Shown here piece by piece: positions 6,651 to 9,010 of a stretch of 9,010 bases of DNA. Origin of the DNA: JAQGMO01 sp050954505 (GTDB taxonomy: Bacteria > Pseudomonadota > Gammaproteobacteria > Burkholderiales > Burkholderiaceae_D); contig JBPBPY010000333.1 in NCBI GenBank assembly GCA_050954505.1, forward strand, positions 1 through 9,010, in the 5' to 3' direction. Both the position numbers and the translations under genes were made by a program. Position 1 is the stretch's first letter; every line of letters starts with the position of its first letter. The notes below the pieces were generated by a model. It saw nothing but the letters and a program-made list of their open reading frames with translations, did not search any database and was not told the origin of the DNA.

Positions 6651-8929
6651 TACGTCGCCTTCAGGCCGTACCGACCTTGCATCGCTGCGTTGAGTGGACC
6701 CATGCCATATGCAACGTTGGTTGCCATTTGATTCTCGATAGCACTAATCATGACCTCCAATCCACCATCGGCGCCAGGGCTGACTTGAGCCTGCACTTTG
6801 TCTGAGGCCGTGTTGTTGATCGTGACAGTGAATCCGGCGCCTCCTCCGCCATTGGCCATGCTTCGAATGACATCAGCCTGGGCGGCCGGCAAAACCATCT
6901 CCCGCTCGTGCAACTGGGTCACCGGGTTCACGCCCGAGGGAATGTCGTAACCGCCTGCTGCGCTGGCTGTGAACCCTGAGGCGAAGTCGCTTCCAGTGTC
7001 CCCGGTTACGCTGCCGCCAGCAGTGGAGGAAAGTTTGTAGGCGCCAACGAGGCTGCCGAGTAACCCGCCCAATCCTTTCGACGCGGATGCAATCGCAGCC
7101 TGCGCCTGGATACGGACAATTCCTGCAATGATTGACTTGGTAAAGTCGGCAAAAGAGAGTTTGCCGGTCGTCGCGAAATTCACCAGCGCATCCTCCATTG
7201 ATTTAAATGCATCGTTGAAAACGCCCTCCGCGCTCTTGGCAACGTTCGACGCATTGTCGGCATAATTCGCTACCGCTTCATTTGCGCCATTGACCCAATC
7301 CTTCTGCGCGAATGACAGTTTGTCGTAATAGTCCAGATACGACTTGGTGGCTTTTCCTTGAAACTCATTAATGAGCGCAAGCTGCTTGTCATACTCCGCG
7401 TCGCTGATCTGGTTTTTCAGCTTATCGTTCGCGAGAGTCTCGCGCTGTGCCTGATACTTATCCTCAATCTGGTTGATGGCCGCACGTTTGGCTCTGGCGT
7501 CGTTACCCTGACCTATTCCAGCGATCTCGGCCGCATATTGCTTTTCGATTGTTGCGATATAGCTTTCGGCTGCGGTACGGGCACCGATATACGATTTTTC
7601 AATTTTTGTGTTCGATGCGGCGGCTTGGACGCCATTCACCGTAAGTTTGGTATCGGTGTCTGCCCGAACCTTTGCGAGCTGGCCTTCAAGATCCAAAACT
7701 TTGCGGTCGTTGTCTATCTTTGCTTTGCCTGTCAGGTCTTCCTGTTTGGCGCGATCAATTTGATCAAGCAAAGAGGCTTCCTGGGCTTGCCCATACAGAA
7801 GGATAAACTCAGTTTTCTTTTTGTAATAATCCGCATCTTCGATCAATTGGGCAGAATGCTTGGCCTCCATGATTTTCTCGGCATTGGTATAAATGCCAAT
7901 TTCCGCATCCGAGCCTTTTTTGATCTGATCCAGATCGAATGCTAGTTGCGCCTTGGCTTCCTGAGCGGCCGTATCCTTAACTTTCGACTTCTTGTCTGCG
8001 CCATCAAAGTTTAACGTTTTGCGATCATCCTGATCGTCCGCAGCAGGTTTTCTCGAAGCGATTTTATCTGCTAGGCGCGCGCCCAATGTGGCGCGATTCA
8101 GAATTGATGCTACCTCGTCATCAATCGATGACATGATATTTTTTGCATTTTTGAACTCGCCGCTCGCAACGGCTACTGCTGCTGCCGCGACCCCACCTAT
8201 TGCCGTTCCCGCAACCTGCACAGTTCTATAAACTCCGTCGACAGCATCAATAACAAATGCCAGCGATGTTACTGCGCCATCAGCAAAAGTTTGAATGCCT
8301 TTCTCGTTTCCAAGCCCTTTTACACCGTCTTTGACGCCGGCAATGTCCTTGATCATGTCCAGGAATGACGATTTAAGATCGTTGTAAGCGGGTAGCATCT
8401 GGGTCGCGATTGCGGCGGAATACAGGCCAATTTGCGCATGGAGCTTTGCTTGATTGTCCGCATACTCATCAGCGAGCGTAATTTGCTCTTCGGTCAAAAT
8501 ATTTTGACGCGCGCCTTCGCTTCCAAGCTCTTTGAGGAAGGGCAATAGCTCCGCCCCTGCCCGTCCGAACAAAGCCATCGCTACAGCTGCTTTTTTCGGT
8601 CCGTCCTCGAACTCATTAAGGGCTTTGCCGATTTGCTCTAATTGATCAGCAGTTTTAAGTTCTTTGAAATCCTCAAGATTCAGCCCGAGCGCAGAAACCG
8701 CAGCACCGGCCTTTTTACTGTCATCATCAACGCCAACGAGTGACTGCGTTAATCGCGATGCGGCGCCAACGATCGTGTCCATTCCGGCGCCAGCGGTGCC
8801 GGCCGCAACGGCAAGGGACGCAATGTTAGCTGCAGAGTCACCAGTTTTCTCTGCGGCATCCTGAAAATCACCAGCTTTCTTCACCAATTGATCAAATGCG
8901 ACGTAGGCGGCAACGGTAGTTGTCAACAA
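6650..8929 (-). CDS. Phage tail tape measure protein, lambda gpH-like, 5' end abnormal or incomplete
   Basis: This protein sets tail length and runs through the tail tube lumen until DNA ejection. Visible residues 1-150 carry the AFDQLVKKAGDFQDAAEKTG and GRAGAELLPFLKELG segments seen in betaproteobacterial tape measures. Residues about 220-258 are an Ala/Val/Gly-rich hydrophobic segment. Residues about 320-545 are charged and coiled-coil-like. Residues about 568-630 resemble the lambda tape-measure C-terminal domain (GKLSFADFTKSIIAGIVRIQ). GGYDIPSG and LHEREMVLPA at about 656-680 are typical of the end of this family. The frame is open from 8944, just after an in-frame TGA. No ATG or Shine-Dalgarno sequence precedes it, and the nominal start is TTG at 8929. 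The protein begins in the middle of what is normally an internal region, so some N-terminal residues are probably missing, encoded beyond a frameshift or lost. The stop overlaps the next gene's start as TAATG. Confidence 0.9.
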   Translation of the reverse strand: MLTTTVAAYVAFDQLVKKAGDFQDAAEKTGDSAANIASLAVAAGTAGAGMDTIVGAASRLTQSLVGVDDDSKKAGAAVSALGLNLEDFKELKTADQLEQIGKALNEFEDGPKKAAVAMALFGRAGAELLPFLKELGSEGARQNILTEEQITLADEYADNQAKLHAQIGLYSAAIATQMLPAYNDLKSSFLDMIKDIAGVKDGVKGLGNEKGIQTFADGAVTSLAFVIDAVDGVYRTVQVAGTAIGGVAAAAVAVASGEFKNAKNIMSSIDDEVASILNRATLGARLADKIASRKPAADDQDDRKTLNFDGADKKSKVKDTAAQEAKAQLAFDLDQIKKGSDAEIGIYTNAEKIMEAKHSAQLIEDADYYKKKTEFILLYGQAQEASLLDQIDRAKQEDLTGKAKIDNDRKVLDLEGQLAKVRADTDTKLTVNGVQAAASNTKIEKSYIGARTAAESYIATIEKQYAAEIAGIGQGNDARAKRAAINQIEDKYQAQRETLANDKLKNQISDAEYDKQLALINEFQGKATKSYLDYYDKLSFAQKDWVNGANEAVANYADNASNVAKSAEGVFNDAFKSMEDALVNFATTGKLSFADFTKSIIAGIVRIQAQAAIASASKGLGGLLGSLVGAYKLSSTAGGSVTGDTGSDFASGFTASAAGGYDIPSGVNPVTQLHEREMVLPAAQADVIRSMANGGGGAGFTVTINNTASDKVQAQVSPGADGGLEVMISAIENQMATNVAYGMGPLNAAMQGRYGLKAT

Positions 8930-8944
8930 AGATGTCGCGTCAAG

Positions 8945-9010
8945 TCATGCTGCTTTTCGTAATTCTTCTGGCAGTTTCCGCTCCGGATTTAGCCAGACTT
9001 CCTTGCTCAA
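8945..9010 (-). CDS. Partial coding fragment upstream of the tape measure gene (either a separate gene's end or the broken tape-measure N-terminus)
   Basis: Read on the minus strand in the same frame as the tape measure gene, the sequence from 9010 is open and ends in KLPEELRKAA followed by TGA at 8947-8945. I do not recognise this peptide. One frame over, the same DNA reads as a stretch rich in Ala, Gly, Ser, Thr and Lys (SLAKSGAETARRITKSSM) which looks more like the helical start of a tape measure protein and stops at the TGA at 8942-8940. It may therefore be the end of an upstream gene such as a tail assembly chaperone, the edge of an inserted element, or tape measure sequence displaced by a frameshift. 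Only 66 bases are visible, so the assignment is open. Confidence 0.3.
   Translation of the reverse strand: MSKEVWLNPERKLPEELRKAA

Noticed and set aside
7358..7945. Plus-strand open frame of 195 codons, hydrophobic and Cys-rich
   Set aside because: It mirrors the charged coiled-coil of the tape measure gene (Lys, Asp and Gln codons read backwards as Leu, Phe, Val, Ile). No start context and no recognisable membrane protein.
8921..8929. TTGACA on the minus strand at 8926-8921, within the palindrome-like GTTGACAAC at 8928-8920, as a possible -35 promoter element or operator
   Set aside because: No matching -10 sequence at 16-18 bases and no second operator copy; the short match lies inside coding sequence and is expected by chance.

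Overview
The window is one compact block of tail genes from a tailed phage or prophage, most likely a siphovirus with a lambda-like long non-contractile tail. All supported genes lie on the minus strand, so transcription runs from position 9010 towards position 1. Base composition, NlpC/P60 and DUF1833-type proteins, and the look of the J-like and tape-measure proteins suggest a proteobacterial host. Betaproteobacteria (Burkholderiales) is my best guess, but this is inference from protein style, not from a search. Whether this is an integrated prophage or a free phage cannot be decided: no attachment site, integrase or chromosomal gene is present.

Layout in transcription order: a coding fragment entering from the right edge (9010-8945); the tape measure protein (8929-6650); a small minor tail protein in the position of lambda gpM (6650-6276); a DUF1833 tail protein in the position of gpL (6279-5806); a short NlpC/P60-like tail-tip peptidase in the position of gpK (5804-5418); a 1357-residue J-like central tail fibre/host-specificity protein with an added hydrophobic N-terminal region (5427-1354); a glycine-rich tail fibre or receptor-binding protein (1354-554); a tail-fibre-associated small protein (548-78); and the first 22 codons of another gene leaving at the left edge (68-1). 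Genes abut or overlap (TAATG, ATGA, a 10-base overlap, 1-base gaps), so the block looks like a single translationally coupled operon. No internal promoter or terminator is visible and no non-coding stretch exceeds about 20 bases.

Together the products set the tail length (tape measure), build the tail tip (M-, L- and K-like proteins, J N-terminal part), and present the host-recognition surface (J C-terminal part and the glycine-rich fibre).

The points most worth a second look are the abnormal 5' end of the tape measure gene (no start codon context, in-frame TGA at 8947-8945, and a possible +1 frameshift at that spot), the aromatic FW repeat in the J C-terminus, and the polyglycine fibre with its trinucleotide-repeat DNA. 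I found no evidence for a wholly new system: most of the window is a recognisable tail module.
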